From: an uncultured Alistipes sp. | GTDB lineage: Bacteria; Bacteroidota; Bacteroidia; Bacteroidales; Rikenellaceae | Assembly (NCBI GenBank): GCA_944323075.1 | Contig: CALURC010000016.1 | Span: forward strand, 62,001-126,000 | Length of the DNA: 64,000 nt | Direction of reading: 5' to 3' | Part shown: in pieces, positions 37,738 through 47,032 of the stretch | Layout: each line of letters opens with the position of its first letter | How positions within the stretch are numbered: the stretch's first letter is position 1 | Position numbers and translations under genes: made by a program | The notes under the pieces: model-generated | What the model was told of the DNA's origin: nothing | Seen by the model: the letters and a program-made list of their open reading frames with translations, nothing else | Database searches by the model: none

Positions 37738-38883
37738 ATGAAAACTAAAATTCAAGAACAGTTTAAAAAACTTTACGGCGAAGGGGCTACATTATTCGCT
37801 TCTCCGGGCCGCGTCAACCTAATCGGCGAACATACCGACTACAATCTGGGGTTTGTTCTTCCGGGCGCAATCGATAAAGCCATCTACGTTGCCATCAAAC
37901 CGAACGACGGAAAAAACTGCCGCATACACTCGCTCGACTACAACGAATCGATCGAGATGGATATGCACGGAGAAAAGCCCGCACAACAATGGGCCTGCTA
38001 TATCTACGGCGTCATCCAGGAGATGGAGAAACGGGGTGGATTGGTTCATCCATTCGACATGGTGTTTGGCGGTGACGTACCGCTCGGAGCAGGTCTCTCC
38101 TCCTCCGCTGCATTGGAAAGCGCTGTCGGATTCGCTATCAATTCCATTTTCAATTTAAATTTCGACCGGGCACAATTAGCTAAAATCGGACAGATGACCG
38201 AACACAACTACGTGGGCGTGCGCTGCGGCATCATGGACCAGTTCGCCTCACTGTTCGGGGAGACCGGAAAGGTGATCCGTCTCGACTGCCGTTCTCTGGA
38301 TTACAAACTCGAACCATTCGATCCGAAAGGATGCCGGGTCGTATTGTTCGACACGCAGGTGAAGCATACGCTCGCATCTTCGGAATACAACGTGCGTCGG
38401 GCACAGTGTGAAGCCGGAGTCGCCGTTATTTTGAAACACGTAGGCGGTATCGAATCACTGCGCGACGTTACGATGGATATGCTCGACACCTATAAGGACG
38501 AGATGGATCCGATCGTATACCGCCGCTGCAGCTACGTCATCAACGAAAACAACCGATTGATGGAAGCTTGTGCCGCCCTTGAGAAGGGAGATTACGTCAC
38601 CTTCGGACAGAAGATGAACGGCTCGCACGAAGGGCTGAGCAAATGGTACGAAGTAAGCTGCGAGGAGCTCGACTTTCTGGCTGAAATCGGACATCGCACG
38701 GACGGTGTTCTCGGAGCCCGCATGATGGGTGGCGGATTCGGAGGTTGCACCATTAATCTGGTGAAAGCCGAAGCCTATGACAACTACGTGGCTGAAATCA
38801 GCGACAAGTTCCAACACAAATTCGGCAAAGCTCCTCGGATTATCGAGGTCAACATCTCGCAAGGAGCTCACCGTATCGAATAG
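37738..38883 (+). CDS. galK: Galactokinase
   Basis: Phosphorylates galactose to galactose 1-phosphate (GHMP kinase family). The 381 residues show the galactokinase signature GRVNLIGEHTDYNLGFVLPGAI near residue 24 (shown in part), the ATP loop PLGAGLSSSAALESAVG, the catalytic Asp in CGIMDQFASLFG, and RMMGGGFGGCTINLV near the C-terminus. No galT or epimerase gene is adjacent. A strong terminator follows. Confidence 0.96.
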   Translation: MKTKIQEQFKKLYGEGATLFASPGRVNLIGEHTDYNLGFVLPGAIDKAIYVAIKPNDGKNCRIHSLDYNESIEMDMHGEKPAQQWACYIYGVIQEMEKRGGLVHPFDMVFGGDVPLGAGLSSSAALESAVGFAINSIFNLNFDRAQLAKIGQMTEHNYVGVRCGIMDQFASLFGETGKVIRLDCRSLDYKLEPFDPKGCRVVLFDTQVKHTLASSEYNVRRAQCEAGVAVILKHVGGIESLRDVTMDMLDTYKDEMDPIVYRRCSYVINENNRLMEACAALEKGDYVTFGQKMNGSHEGLSKWYEVSCEELDFLAEIGHRTDGVLGARMMGGGFGGCTINLVKAEAYDNYVAEISDKFQHKFGKAPRIIEVNISQGAHRIE

Positions 38884-38909
38884 TTTCAGACCGAATCTCC
38901 AATATCCAC

Positions 38910-38954
38910 AAAAGCGAGAGAGGTGCGAATGATTCGCACCTCTCTCGCTTTTTC
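38910..38954. terminator. Bidirectional terminator after galK
   Basis: A perfect 19-base stem, 38911-38929 with 38933-38951, has a three-base loop and flanking A/T runs on both sides. It can terminate galK on the plus strand; it also lies after the stop of the convergent barrel gene at 38991. Confidence 0.95.
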
Positions 38955-38990
38955 TATATAACTAACTTTCTTTGGCCCCCAGCCCAATCC

Positions 38991-40745
38991 TTAAAACTGG
39001 ATTTTGACGCCAGCCAGGAAATTAATGCCCAATGCTCTGTATTGATTATAATAATAGAGCGATTGATTGGCCAGATTTCGTCCTTCGACAAAGATTCCGA
39101 AATTTTTCGAAAAATTGTACTCAGCACCGAGATGTACGTCGACCTGCATATCGTCATGACCATATACAATCTCGCTGGGCACTCCATTCGACGTAAATAA
39201 CATCTCGAAATCACGTGGACCATACACATCCGCACCAGCTTTCAGCAATAGTTTGTCACGATAATTGTATTTCAAACCTAAACGGGCTGTCAAAGCGGGC
39301 AAGCCTAGACGTGCTTTCACGCCATCGATCTCTTTCACCTGATAGCCCTTATACTGTACACCAAGTTCAATACCGAATTTTCCGGAGATACGGCCTTCAA
39401 CCTCTCCGCCCACGGTCCACATCGTCACATCACGTTGTGCAAGGACAAAGACATTTCCCTGGTATATCGACGCGCCGTCAAGTGTCTGATAATAATAGTT
39501 CTGGGCATAATTCATATTCAGATACCGGGAAAATCCGCCGTAGACATTATACGAGAACGAGGAGGCACTGCTTCCCTGAATACCGATTCGGGCATCGTTT
39601 ACACTCGTATTCCGACCTACAAAACCTTGCAGTACATACGGATTCCAAAGCGTCGTATTGCGATACCCGTAGTTGTCCTGACGGCCGTCGAGTTTCAAAT
39701 AGGGGGTAAAACCTTTGGATATTTTCCACTTCAAATCAAACAAGGGGAACAAGGCTGAGGCCGATTGTCCGTCTCCATTATCAGAGTACGTAAAATCATC
39801 CATAACCGCAACATAGGTAACTCCTAAAGCGATGTCAAACGTCCCCCCACGAACCCGGTACATGGGCCGGATTGAAAACATACTGTTTTTATACTCTTCG
39901 AGTATTCCACTTCCCTGATACAGATCATAGTCCGCATGCAACGTAATCTCATGGATTCCAAATCGTTTGCCCAGATCAAGGAACGCATTCACGTGTGCCT
40001 CTTTTGCGTCATAACGATCGCTGAAATAGTACCCTTCGGCACCGAAGCGAATATTGAATCGCGAAAGATCTTCAAACGAATGACCAAAAACGATCTTTCC
40101 CCTCACCGTCGAATAGTTTTGGCGCAAAGCGTTGGCCGAAGCATCGAACAAATCGGTTGCAGACTCTCCGTAAACGGATTCAGCCCATGAAGAGCTGTAT
40201 CCATAGCGGCTGATCTTGTCATAATCGAAACCGATCTCTCCGCTTATACCAAAACGGCCGAAACGGTGTTCACCGAACACACCAACCGTATTGAAGGTCT
40301 GACTGCCTGGAGTCTTGATTCCATCGTAATTTTTCAGTTTGCTCCAACTGCCATAATGGTTCACGTACACGCCCCACTTTCCGTTCAGATTCCGGATCGA
40401 CGAGATATTCGCATCCAATACGCTCTGAAACGGAACGCCCAAACCGGCTTTAATATAAAACGGGAGCTCCTCACGCAAATCGTCTACACTGACCGACACC
40501 GGTTTGATCGGCGTAACCTCCGACCGATACTGAATCGGATCGGGTGTAATCTCATAATCTACATCCACGCGCAATGAAGCGGTATCCACCATATTGGGCT
40601 TGATTCCCAACTTGACCGCACTGTTTACCGTCGGTTCATACTCGCGCGTCACGTCCATCTGTCTGTTCAGATCTCCATCACTCTGCTGAGCCCACCCTTG
40701 CGTGAAAATCAGTAACGCCGAAACGGCCATTATCGTTTTTTTCAT
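38991..40745 (-). CDS. Outer-membrane beta-barrel protein, TonB-receptor-like
   Basis: The 584 residues have a signal peptide (about 1-19, ending GWAQ), then an N-terminal region DVTREYEPTVNSAVKLGIKP and many amphipathic beta-strands, and end LAGVKIQF with the C-terminal Phe of outer-membrane barrels. The length is short for a full TonB-dependent receptor, and I see no clear plug or TonB box, so it is listed as barrel-like. It is 38 bases downstream of a 995-residue TPR gene. Transport or assembly partnered by the TPR protein is inference. Confidence 0.78.
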   Translation of the reverse strand: MKKTIMAVSALLIFTQGWAQQSDGDLNRQMDVTREYEPTVNSAVKLGIKPNMVDTASLRVDVDYEITPDPIQYRSEVTPIKPVSVSVDDLREELPFYIKAGLGVPFQSVLDANISSIRNLNGKWGVYVNHYGSWSKLKNYDGIKTPGSQTFNTVGVFGEHRFGRFGISGEIGFDYDKISRYGYSSSWAESVYGESATDLFDASANALRQNYSTVRGKIVFGHSFEDLSRFNIRFGAEGYYFSDRYDAKEAHVNAFLDLGKRFGIHEITLHADYDLYQGSGILEEYKNSMFSIRPMYRVRGGTFDIALGVTYVAVMDDFTYSDNGDGQSASALFPLFDLKWKISKGFTPYLKLDGRQDNYGYRNTTLWNPYVLQGFVGRNTSVNDARIGIQGSSASSFSYNVYGGFSRYLNMNYAQNYYYQTLDGASIYQGNVFVLAQRDVTMWTVGGEVEGRISGKFGIELGVQYKGYQVKEIDGVKARLGLPALTARLGLKYNYRDKLLLKAGADVYGPRDFEMLFTSNGVPSEIVYGHDDMQVDVHLGAEYNFSKNFGIFVEGRNLANQSLYYYNQYRALGINFLAGVKIQF

Positions 40746-40783
40746 AGTTTCTTCCTACTTTAATCTCCTTGTTCGTAAAACAC

Positions 40784-43771
40784 CTATTTCAACGACTCGA
40801 TTTTTTTCAGAGCCTCGTCCACAACACCATCCGTTTTGTCCGTGTATCCATCAACTATACTCTGATAAGTCGCTTTTGCCTGGAAAGCATCACCCTGTTT
40901 CACATATATATCGCCCAACACAAGGAATGCCTTACCCATCCAATATTGATACGGCAAATTCTGCTCGGAGAAGGCAAATACCTCCTGCTCGGCCTCTTTG
41001 AGTTTTCCCTGTTTATACAGAATCGAGATGATGTGGTAATATGACTCTGCCGCATCCCGAGTTCTTGCATCGGTCACTTCGCGGTAGTGGGTCAATGCCC
41101 CTGCCTCATCGCCTGCAGCCTGCAACGAACGCCCCTTCACAAAGTGGGCCTTACGTGCCAAATCATCCGCAGCATAAGGCGACTCCAGTACCTCGTCGGC
41201 CGCAACTCCGGCAGCCGCCAAATCGTTCGTTGCCACAATTGCTTCAAGATAACCATTCAATGCCTCAACCACCGTACTCTTTTGCAGTGCAGTCGTACTC
41301 AAACGTTTGTAGAGATCGGCTGCTGCCGCATACTCTTTATCTTCCATACGCATAGAGGCTGCCTTCTGCAAAGCCATCACCTGATAGCGGTTACTCGGCA
41401 TCGCTCCGACCTCCTCGAAAGCGGCCAAAGCTCCTGCCCGGTTACCCTCATGCAGCGAACAATCCCCCAAAGCAAAGAGTGCATCGGCCCGATAGACTCC
41501 CTGTGGATACTTTTGCAGATAGCTGTCCATCAGATTCAGAGCCCGAGCATAATCGCGGTTCTGATAAACTCGGTCTGCAGCAGCAAACGACAACGAATCC
41601 CGTTCTACGGCAGACACGTCTGTTTCGAATCCGCTCTTCTGTGCAAACGCCAGATAGGAGTCCACCTCATTGTGGTCCACATAGATATTCTTGATTCCGA
41701 GCATCGCATCCTTAACCTGTGGCGACGACGGATACTTCTCGACCACCTGTTTGTAGTAGCGCAATGCCTCATCGTCCTTACCCAGATTCTGATAGATCAA
41801 TCCCAGCTCCGACAGTGCGCTGACCACATAGGGCGATTGCGGATAACCGTTGACCAGCCGTTTGAGCGCTGCGGCAGCATCGTTAAACCGTTCATGGCGC
41901 ACGTAGGTTCGTCCCAGTTCGAACATCGCATCATCGACATACTCGCTTTTACCGTCTCCGATGATCGCCACCAACGACTCGACTTTCCGGTCATACTTGT
42001 CGACCAACCCCAGCATCACGGCCCGTTGGAAACGGGCATAATCCGCACCATCATTTCCTAAAGCGATCGCTTTATCGTAATTTTCGATTGCCTTGTAATA
42101 TTCCCGCTGAGCAAAGGCAATGTCTCCCATACGGTTGAACGCATCGGAACGCAAATTGTCCTTCAACGTATACGAGGCCACGAAACGATTGAAACGGTCC
42201 TGAGCCTTATCCCACTGTTTGCCGTTGAAGTAGCAGTATCCCAAATTATAGAGTGCCAGCAGTTTCTCGCGCTCCCCACTCGGTGCGAGCGACATGTAGG
42301 TCTCATAGAGCGGAGCCGCCTTGGCATAATCGCCTTTCTTGACATAGGTCTCGGCCCTCCAGAACTTCGTCAGCGCCGTATATTTTGCCGTATACCGGTT
42401 CTGGTCGGCCACATCGAACAGCGCGAGCGCCTGATCGTAATCCCCTGCCTCGAAACACTCCAATGCCCGGAAATAGACAATCTTCTGCAACGCCATCTTC
42501 ACGTTGTTGTCCGGATCATCGAGCTGCCGGATCGCTTCATAAGCCGCATCGTAATTCCGGGAATTGAAATAGGCGGCCAGCAAAATCTCACGAGCCTCGT
42601 CAACCCGCGGTGAATCGGGGTAGGTCTTGATATAGTTATCGAGTGTAGTGATGGCTGCATTGAAACCGCCACGATCCAATTCATACTGTAGTTTACCGTA
42701 GTTGAACATCGACTCCTCGCGGATCGCCTGATCGAAATCGGCCGACGCTGCCAGCGCAAATGCACTCATTGCTCGCTGCTTGTCTCCCGTTTGCAAATAA
42801 CAATCTCCCAGATGGTAGCTGGCATTCTGTGCCCATTCATCACCTCCGGAGGCTACTTTAGAGAGCTGCTCGATCGCCCGGTCGTAATTACCTGCCACAT
42901 AGTTGCAGTATCCGGTCAGATAGAGCTCTTCGCGCCCCATCTCGCCACCCAGTTCGGCATAGTTCTCCATATACCCGAGCGCCTTCGCATAATCGCCCGT
43001 ATGGAAATAGGCTTCGCTGACAATGCGGCAAATTTCCTGACGACGCGACTCGGTGGCTTTCGCCAACAACGGAACCCCGTTTTCGATCACATAAGCGTAA
43101 TTTCCTTCCTGAAACTCGATCTGCAACAAATAGAACGGAACGACCGGTGCATAGGCCGGGTTTTCGGCCAAGGATGCGAATCCCCGCTTGGCTGAAGCCA
43201 AATCGCCCCGCGTATAGTCGATATAAGCAATATAATAGGTTGCATGGGGCAGGTAACTCTCGTCGGAATTACAATTCTTAAAGCAGCTGTATGCCTCGTC
43301 GGTATCACCGTTCATGTAGGCTGCATATCCGCGCCGGAAATTGTACTCGTCGTATTTCGAAAAATCGAGCTCATACGGATCGACCTGCATATACTGTTCA
43401 TAGGCCCCTGCATAGTCGCCCTCATCGTGCAGCAGCGTTCCCATGGCAAACCGCACATCGTTGGCATAAATCGATTGGGGATACTCCTCCAAAAAGTAAT
43501 TCAACCCCTCACGAGCATCCGTACCTCGCATCTGAGCTCCACAAACAGCCACATAATAGGCAGCTCGTTCGACAAAACCGGCATCGTCCGTACCGGCCGA
43601 AGCGATCGCCTTTTCAAATTCGGTTTGAGCCGCAGCATACTTCTGCTTCTCATAAAGGGCCATACCTTTATCATAACGGGATTGCGCCTCGGGAGAGAGT
43701 GCCGATACGCGGACCGACGATACGGTCAGCACAAACAGCAACGCCCCGATGCTCAACATTCTTTTTCTCAT
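40784..43771 (-). CDS. Secreted tetratricopeptide-repeat protein
   Basis: The 995 residues begin with a signal peptide (about 1-24, ending RVSA) and then consist almost entirely of TPR helices from YDKGMALYEKQKYAAAQTEFEKAI to the end (for example AFNRMGDIAFAQREYYKAIENYDKAIAL and ALRYYKQVVEKYPSSPQVKDAM). TPR arrays bind proteins. There is no membrane anchor after the signal, so it is probably periplasmic, facing the barrel protein encoded immediately downstream. The exact function is unknown. It starts 63 bases after rsmH ends. Confidence 0.88.
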   Translation of the reverse strand: MRKRMLSIGALLFVLTVSSVRVSALSPEAQSRYDKGMALYEKQKYAAAQTEFEKAIASAGTDDAGFVERAAYYVAVCGAQMRGTDAREGLNYFLEEYPQSIYANDVRFAMGTLLHDEGDYAGAYEQYMQVDPYELDFSKYDEYNFRRGYAAYMNGDTDEAYSCFKNCNSDESYLPHATYYIAYIDYTRGDLASAKRGFASLAENPAYAPVVPFYLLQIEFQEGNYAYVIENGVPLLAKATESRRQEICRIVSEAYFHTGDYAKALGYMENYAELGGEMGREELYLTGYCNYVAGNYDRAIEQLSKVASGGDEWAQNASYHLGDCYLQTGDKQRAMSAFALAASADFDQAIREESMFNYGKLQYELDRGGFNAAITTLDNYIKTYPDSPRVDEAREILLAAYFNSRNYDAAYEAIRQLDDPDNNVKMALQKIVYFRALECFEAGDYDQALALFDVADQNRYTAKYTALTKFWRAETYVKKGDYAKAAPLYETYMSLAPSGEREKLLALYNLGYCYFNGKQWDKAQDRFNRFVASYTLKDNLRSDAFNRMGDIAFAQREYYKAIENYDKAIALGNDGADYARFQRAVMLGLVDKYDRKVESLVAIIGDGKSEYVDDAMFELGRTYVRHERFNDAAAALKRLVNGYPQSPYVVSALSELGLIYQNLGKDDEALRYYKQVVEKYPSSPQVKDAMLGIKNIYVDHNEVDSYLAFAQKSGFETDVSAVERDSLSFAAADRVYQNRDYARALNLMDSYLQKYPQGVYRADALFALGDCSLHEGNRAGALAAFEEVGAMPSNRYQVMALQKAASMRMEDKEYAAAADLYKRLSTTALQKSTVVEALNGYLEAIVATNDLAAAGVAADEVLESPYAADDLARKAHFVKGRSLQAAGDEAGALTHYREVTDARTRDAAESYYHIISILYKQGKLKEAEQEVFAFSEQNLPYQYWMGKAFLVLGDIYVKQGDAFQAKATYQSIVDGYTDKTDGVVDEALKKIESLK

Positions 43772-43834
43772 ATCAAAAAACGCTTTATCGAATCAGCAAA
43801 GTTAACAAAATTATCTTACGGCAAACCCTACATG

Positions 43835-44743
43835 CTAAAGTTTGCTCGCCACACGCAATTTTGCGCTCCGCGACCGCGGATTACGGGCCACTTCTTCAGG
43901 TGACGGCACCACCGCCTTACGTGTAACGACGCTCCATGGAGAGAGTACCCGACCGTAAAAATCCTGCACGGTTTTCCCTTCGAAATTACCGCTCCGCATG
44001 AAGTTTTTCACCATACGGTCCTCGAGTGAATGATACGTAATCACCGCCAACCGTCCTCCGGACCGCAATACCCGCAGCGACTGTTCCAACATCATCTCCA
44101 GGGCATTCATCTCGCCGTTGACCTCGATGCGAATCGCCTGAAACAGTTTGGCCAAAAACTTGCTTTCTCCGTTTCGCGGCAGAACCGGAGCAAGAGCATC
44201 CGTCAAGTCCTGAATCCGCTCGATCGGCTGCTTCTCCCGATAATCCACTACACACCGGGCAATCCGCCGCGACGAATCCAACTCGCCGTAACGTTTAAAA
44301 AGGGAGGACAACGTTTCGAGATCGTAATCGTTCAGCACCTCCCGGGCCGAAAGCTTGGCCCTGCGGTTCATCCGCATATCGAGCGGGGCATCAAAACGAA
44401 ACGAAAATCCGCGTTCCTGTGTATCGAAATGGTGTGACGACACCCCAAGATCGGCCAAAATGCCATCGACTTGCTCGACTCCACGCCAACGTAATGCCCC
44501 ACGCATGAATCGGAAATTCGATTCGACAAAAGTTATCCGTTCATCATCGGGTACGTTTACCCGGGCATCGTTATCCTGATCGAAAGCAAACAATCGCCCC
44601 TTGTCCGACAACCGTTCGAGGATCGCACGCGAATGTCCGCCCCCTCCGAAGGTCAGATCGACATATACACCGTCGGGATTGATCTCCAACAACTCGATGG
44701 TCTCTTCCAGCAACGCCGGAACATGATAAACCGCATTCTCCAT
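43835..44743 (-). CDS. rsmH: 16S rRNA (cytosine1402-N4)-methyltransferase
   Basis: Methylates N4 of C1402 in the ribosomal P site. From the ATG at 44743 the protein is 302 residues starting MENAVYHVPALLEETIELL. A longer frame upstream overlaps the divergent acyltransferase gene and has no family features. Motifs: VDLTFGGGGHSRAIL (SAM binding), DGILADLGVSSHHFD, GFSFRFDAPLDMRM and ITYHSLEDRMVKNFM. In many bacteria rsmH opens the dcw cell-division cluster; here no dcw gene is next to it. rsmI, which modifies the same nucleotide, is at 51644. Confidence 0.96.
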   Translation of the reverse strand: MENAVYHVPALLEETIELLEINPDGVYVDLTFGGGGHSRAILERLSDKGRLFAFDQDNDARVNVPDDERITFVESNFRFMRGALRWRGVEQVDGILADLGVSSHHFDTQERGFSFRFDAPLDMRMNRRAKLSAREVLNDYDLETLSSLFKRYGELDSSRRIARCVVDYREKQPIERIQDLTDALAPVLPRNGESKFLAKLFQAIRIEVNGEMNALEMMLEQSLRVLRSGGRLAVITYHSLEDRMVKNFMRSGNFEGKTVQDFYGRVLSPWSVVTRKAVVPSPEEVARNPRSRSAKLRVASKL

Positions 44744-44812
44744 GTACAACCAGCTTTTGGGTGTAAAAGTACAAAATTTACCGCGAAAGATCATTTTTCT
44801 TAAATATTCTCC

Positions 44813-44820
44813 TACTTTTG
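44813..44820 (+). promoter_or_regulatory. Candidate -7 promoter box of the glsA-like gene
   Basis: TACTTTTG fits TAnnTTTG, 19 bases before the ATG at 44840. The -33 region is only T-rich. Confidence 0.45.
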
Positions 44821-44839
44821 TAAAAACTCTCTCTCGACA

Positions 44840-45670
44840 ATGAATGAAAAAAACGACTCTCTGCGAATCGACCTGGAAAAAGTCATTCGAGACAAAAACC
44901 CCCGTTTGGCCAAAACCCTTCCCCGATTCGTCATCGCCTATCTGAAAAGAACCATTCATCAAGACGAAGTCAACCGAATTCTGACCACATACGCCCACCT
45001 CGATCCCATACCTTTTATCCGAGCGGCATTTGTCGACATGGGAATCAGCTACCAGGCTGTGGGAATTGAACATTTAGCCGACAATGGCCGTTACCTGTTC
45101 GTATCCAACCATCCGTTCGGCGGGATGGACGGACTGATGCTCTGCGACGAAATCTACAAACGCTTCGGCAAGGTACACATCATTGTAAATGACCTGCTGA
45201 TGTACCTCACCCCACTTAAGTCACTGTTCATTCCGATCAACAAACACGGCCGACAAAAGGCCGAATACGTTCAGATACTTAAAACACAGCTCGACGACAA
45301 CGGTCCGATCGCCACCTTCCCGGCCGGACTCTGCTCGAGAAGGATAAAAGGAGTCGTACAAGACCTCGCATGGAAACCGAGTTTTATCAAAAATGCCATC
45401 TCCAGCGGACGAGACATCGTTCCGGTATTCTTTGAAGGGAAACTATCCTCATTCTTCTATAATCTGGCCAATCTGCGTACTTTTCTGGGAATCAAGGCAA
45501 ACATCGAAATGCTGTATCTGGCCGACGAAATGTTCAAACAAAAGGGGAAACACTTCAACATCCGGTTCGGTACCCCGATCTCCTGTGACCGACTGAAAGA
45601 ATTCCGGTCAACAAAAGAGGCCTCCGATTTCGTTCGCAACGCCGTATATCGGCTAAAGTCGGAAGAATAG
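44840..45670 (+). CDS. glsA: PlsC-type O-acyltransferase, GlsA-like
   Basis: Predicted lysophospholipid/lyso-amino-lipid O-acyltransferase. The 276 residues have the acceptor-side histidine box VSNHPFGGMDG (His91, Asp97, a spacing seen in this subfamily), PINKHGRQ, FPAGLCSRR and the VPVFFEGK segment. The next gene is a GNAT/OlsB-like N-acyltransferase. That pairing matches the glycine-lipid genes glsA and glsB of Bacteroides, so an O-acylation step in glycine-lipid synthesis is likely. A generic 1-acylglycerol-phosphate acyltransferase remains possible. Confidence 0.8.
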   Translation: MNEKNDSLRIDLEKVIRDKNPRLAKTLPRFVIAYLKRTIHQDEVNRILTTYAHLDPIPFIRAAFVDMGISYQAVGIEHLADNGRYLFVSNHPFGGMDGLMLCDEIYKRFGKVHIIVNDLLMYLTPLKSLFIPINKHGRQKAEYVQILKTQLDDNGPIATFPAGLCSRRIKGVVQDLAWKPSFIKNAISSGRDIVPVFFEGKLSSFFYNLANLRTFLGIKANIEMLYLADEMFKQKGKHFNIRFGTPISCDRLKEFRSTKEASDFVRNAVYRLKSEE

Positions 45671-45737
45671 CGCCCCATACACACCCTGCGACTACAAAGA
45701 AAACCCCTGTCTCTTTTGCTTTTTAGCTAAATATCCA

Positions 45738-45745
45738 TATTTTTG
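45738..45745 (+). promoter_or_regulatory. Candidate -7 promoter box of the glsB-like gene
   Basis: TATTTTTG fits TAnnTTTG and lies in the 126-base gap after the glsA-like gene. It rules out the upstream TTG at 45743 as a start and suggests separate transcription. Confidence 0.5.
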
Positions 45746-45796
45746 CGTGGAGTTTACACAAAGCATAACACGGTGCTCAGCAAACTGAAACATCTG

Positions 45797-46705
45797 ATGA
45801 AACCATTGATTGATCCGGTTCCGACCGATCTGATCGAAGCCGAACTGACGAAAGATCATTTTTTAAGACATACCAATAACGGAGGAAACACCATTTATGT
45901 CGTAACGGCAGCACAATGTCCCAACGTCATGCGAGAGATCGGGCGATTACGCGAGCTCTCTTTCCGCGACGGAGGCGGTGGAACCGGAGCCGACGTCGAC
46001 ATCGACGAACAGGATCTCGATCCGGAAGGATACCAACAACTGCTCGTCTGGGATCCCAAAGAACGGGAAATCGTCGGAGGGTACCGGTTCATCATCTCTC
46101 GGACCACCCATCCCAAATGTATGTCGACCGAACACTACTTCCGATTCACGGATCGATTCCGCAACGAATATCTACCCTACACGATCGAATTGGGACGTTC
46201 GTTCATCCAGCCCCACTATCAGGGTTCGAGGAGCAACCCCAAGGGGCTCTATTCGTTGGACAATCTCTGGGACGGATTGGGTGCACTGGTCATCAACAAC
46301 CCGGACATGCGCTACTTCTTCGGGAAAGTCACCATGTACGGCTCCTACGACAAAGAGGCCCGCAACATGCTGCTCTACTTTCTGCACAAATATTTTCCCG
46401 ACAGGGAACACCTCGTCGAGGCCATCCATCCGATCGATCTTGTTTTTGACACTGAAAAGATGGAGGCGCTCTTCACCGGGGGCTCCTATACGGAAGATTA
46501 CCGAATCCTGACCCGTGAAATCCGGAAATACCGCGAAAACATACCTCCGTTGATCAACTCCTACATGAGCCTGTCACCCTCGATGAAGGTGTTCGGTACG
46601 GTGATCAATCCCGATTTCGGCGATGTAGAAGAGACAGGAATTCTCATTACAATCAACGATATATATCCCAAAAAATCGGAACGCCATTTCCGAATCAAAG
46701 AGTAG
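45797..46705 (+). CDS. glsB: GNAT-fold N-acyltransferase, GlsB-like (OlsB/hemolysin family)
   Basis: Predicted to attach a 3-hydroxy fatty acid to the amino group of glycine, first step of glycine-lipid synthesis. The 302 residues from the ATG at 45797 contain an OlsB-like GNAT domain: NVMREIGRLRELSFR, GGGTGADVDIDEQD, LLVWDPKEREIVGGYRF and YTIELGRSFIQPHYQ. A GTG at 45773 is an alternative start eight codons earlier. It sits after the PlsC-type acyltransferase gene. Ornithine lipids would need the same enzyme types, so the amino-acid head group is inferred from the order, not proven. Confidence 0.8.
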   Translation: MKPLIDPVPTDLIEAELTKDHFLRHTNNGGNTIYVVTAAQCPNVMREIGRLRELSFRDGGGGTGADVDIDEQDLDPEGYQQLLVWDPKEREIVGGYRFIISRTTHPKCMSTEHYFRFTDRFRNEYLPYTIELGRSFIQPHYQGSRSNPKGLYSLDNLWDGLGALVINNPDMRYFFGKVTMYGSYDKEARNMLLYFLHKYFPDREHLVEAIHPIDLVFDTEKMEALFTGGSYTEDYRILTREIRKYRENIPPLINSYMSLSPSMKVFGTVINPDFGDVEETGILITINDIYPKKSERHFRIKE

Positions 46706-46765
46706 CAGCACACCTCTGCTTCCTTGCCAGAATATTTCGAGAGCATTTCGTAATGCAACACATAC

Positions 46766-46812
46766 AAACAGACTGCTAGTACATGCATACTTCAGTCTGT
46801 TTTTCTTTTAAA
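46766..46812 (+). terminator. Intrinsic terminator after the glsB-like gene
   Basis: AAACAGACTG (46766-46775) pairs with CAGTCTGTTT (46793-46802) across a 17-base loop, followed by a T-rich tail. Confidence 0.8.
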
Positions 46813-46964
46813 AGCAAGAAAAACGTCACCTTGCTTCCTTACTGCATCCCTCTTTCCATCTCACCGCCATCTTATCCCTTCGCCTCTCTTCCGTCCATCA
46901 CTCTGCTCTCTGGTTATTCTACAGCCTCACACACCCCCTCTTTCCTTGCCATAAGAAACATCCG

Positions 46965-47003
46965 GTAAAGCAAAGGGAGGATCGTCTTCAAAACGACCCT
47001 CCC
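46965..47003 (-). terminator. Intrinsic terminator after the GH78 gene
   Basis: GGGAGG(A)TCGT (46975-46985) pairs with ACGA(C)CCTCCC (46993-47003), 29 bases after the stop at 47033. The minus-strand tail TTTGCTTT is moderately T-rich. Confidence 0.65.
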
Positions 47004-47032
47004 ACTCTTTATTCGTACGCTCGAGAAATACT

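Larger units (their letters stand above)
46706..47032. other. Intergenic stretch between two convergent genes
   Basis: 327 bases with no credible gene. It holds two hairpins that end the flanking genes: 46766-46802 for the plus-strand GlsB-like gene and 46975-47003 for the minus-strand glycosidase gene. Confidence 0.7.

Noticed and set aside
44744-45073. N-terminal extension of rsmH
   Set aside because: The 110 extra residues overlap the divergent acyltransferase gene and its promoter. MENAVYHVP at 44743 is the normal RsmH start.
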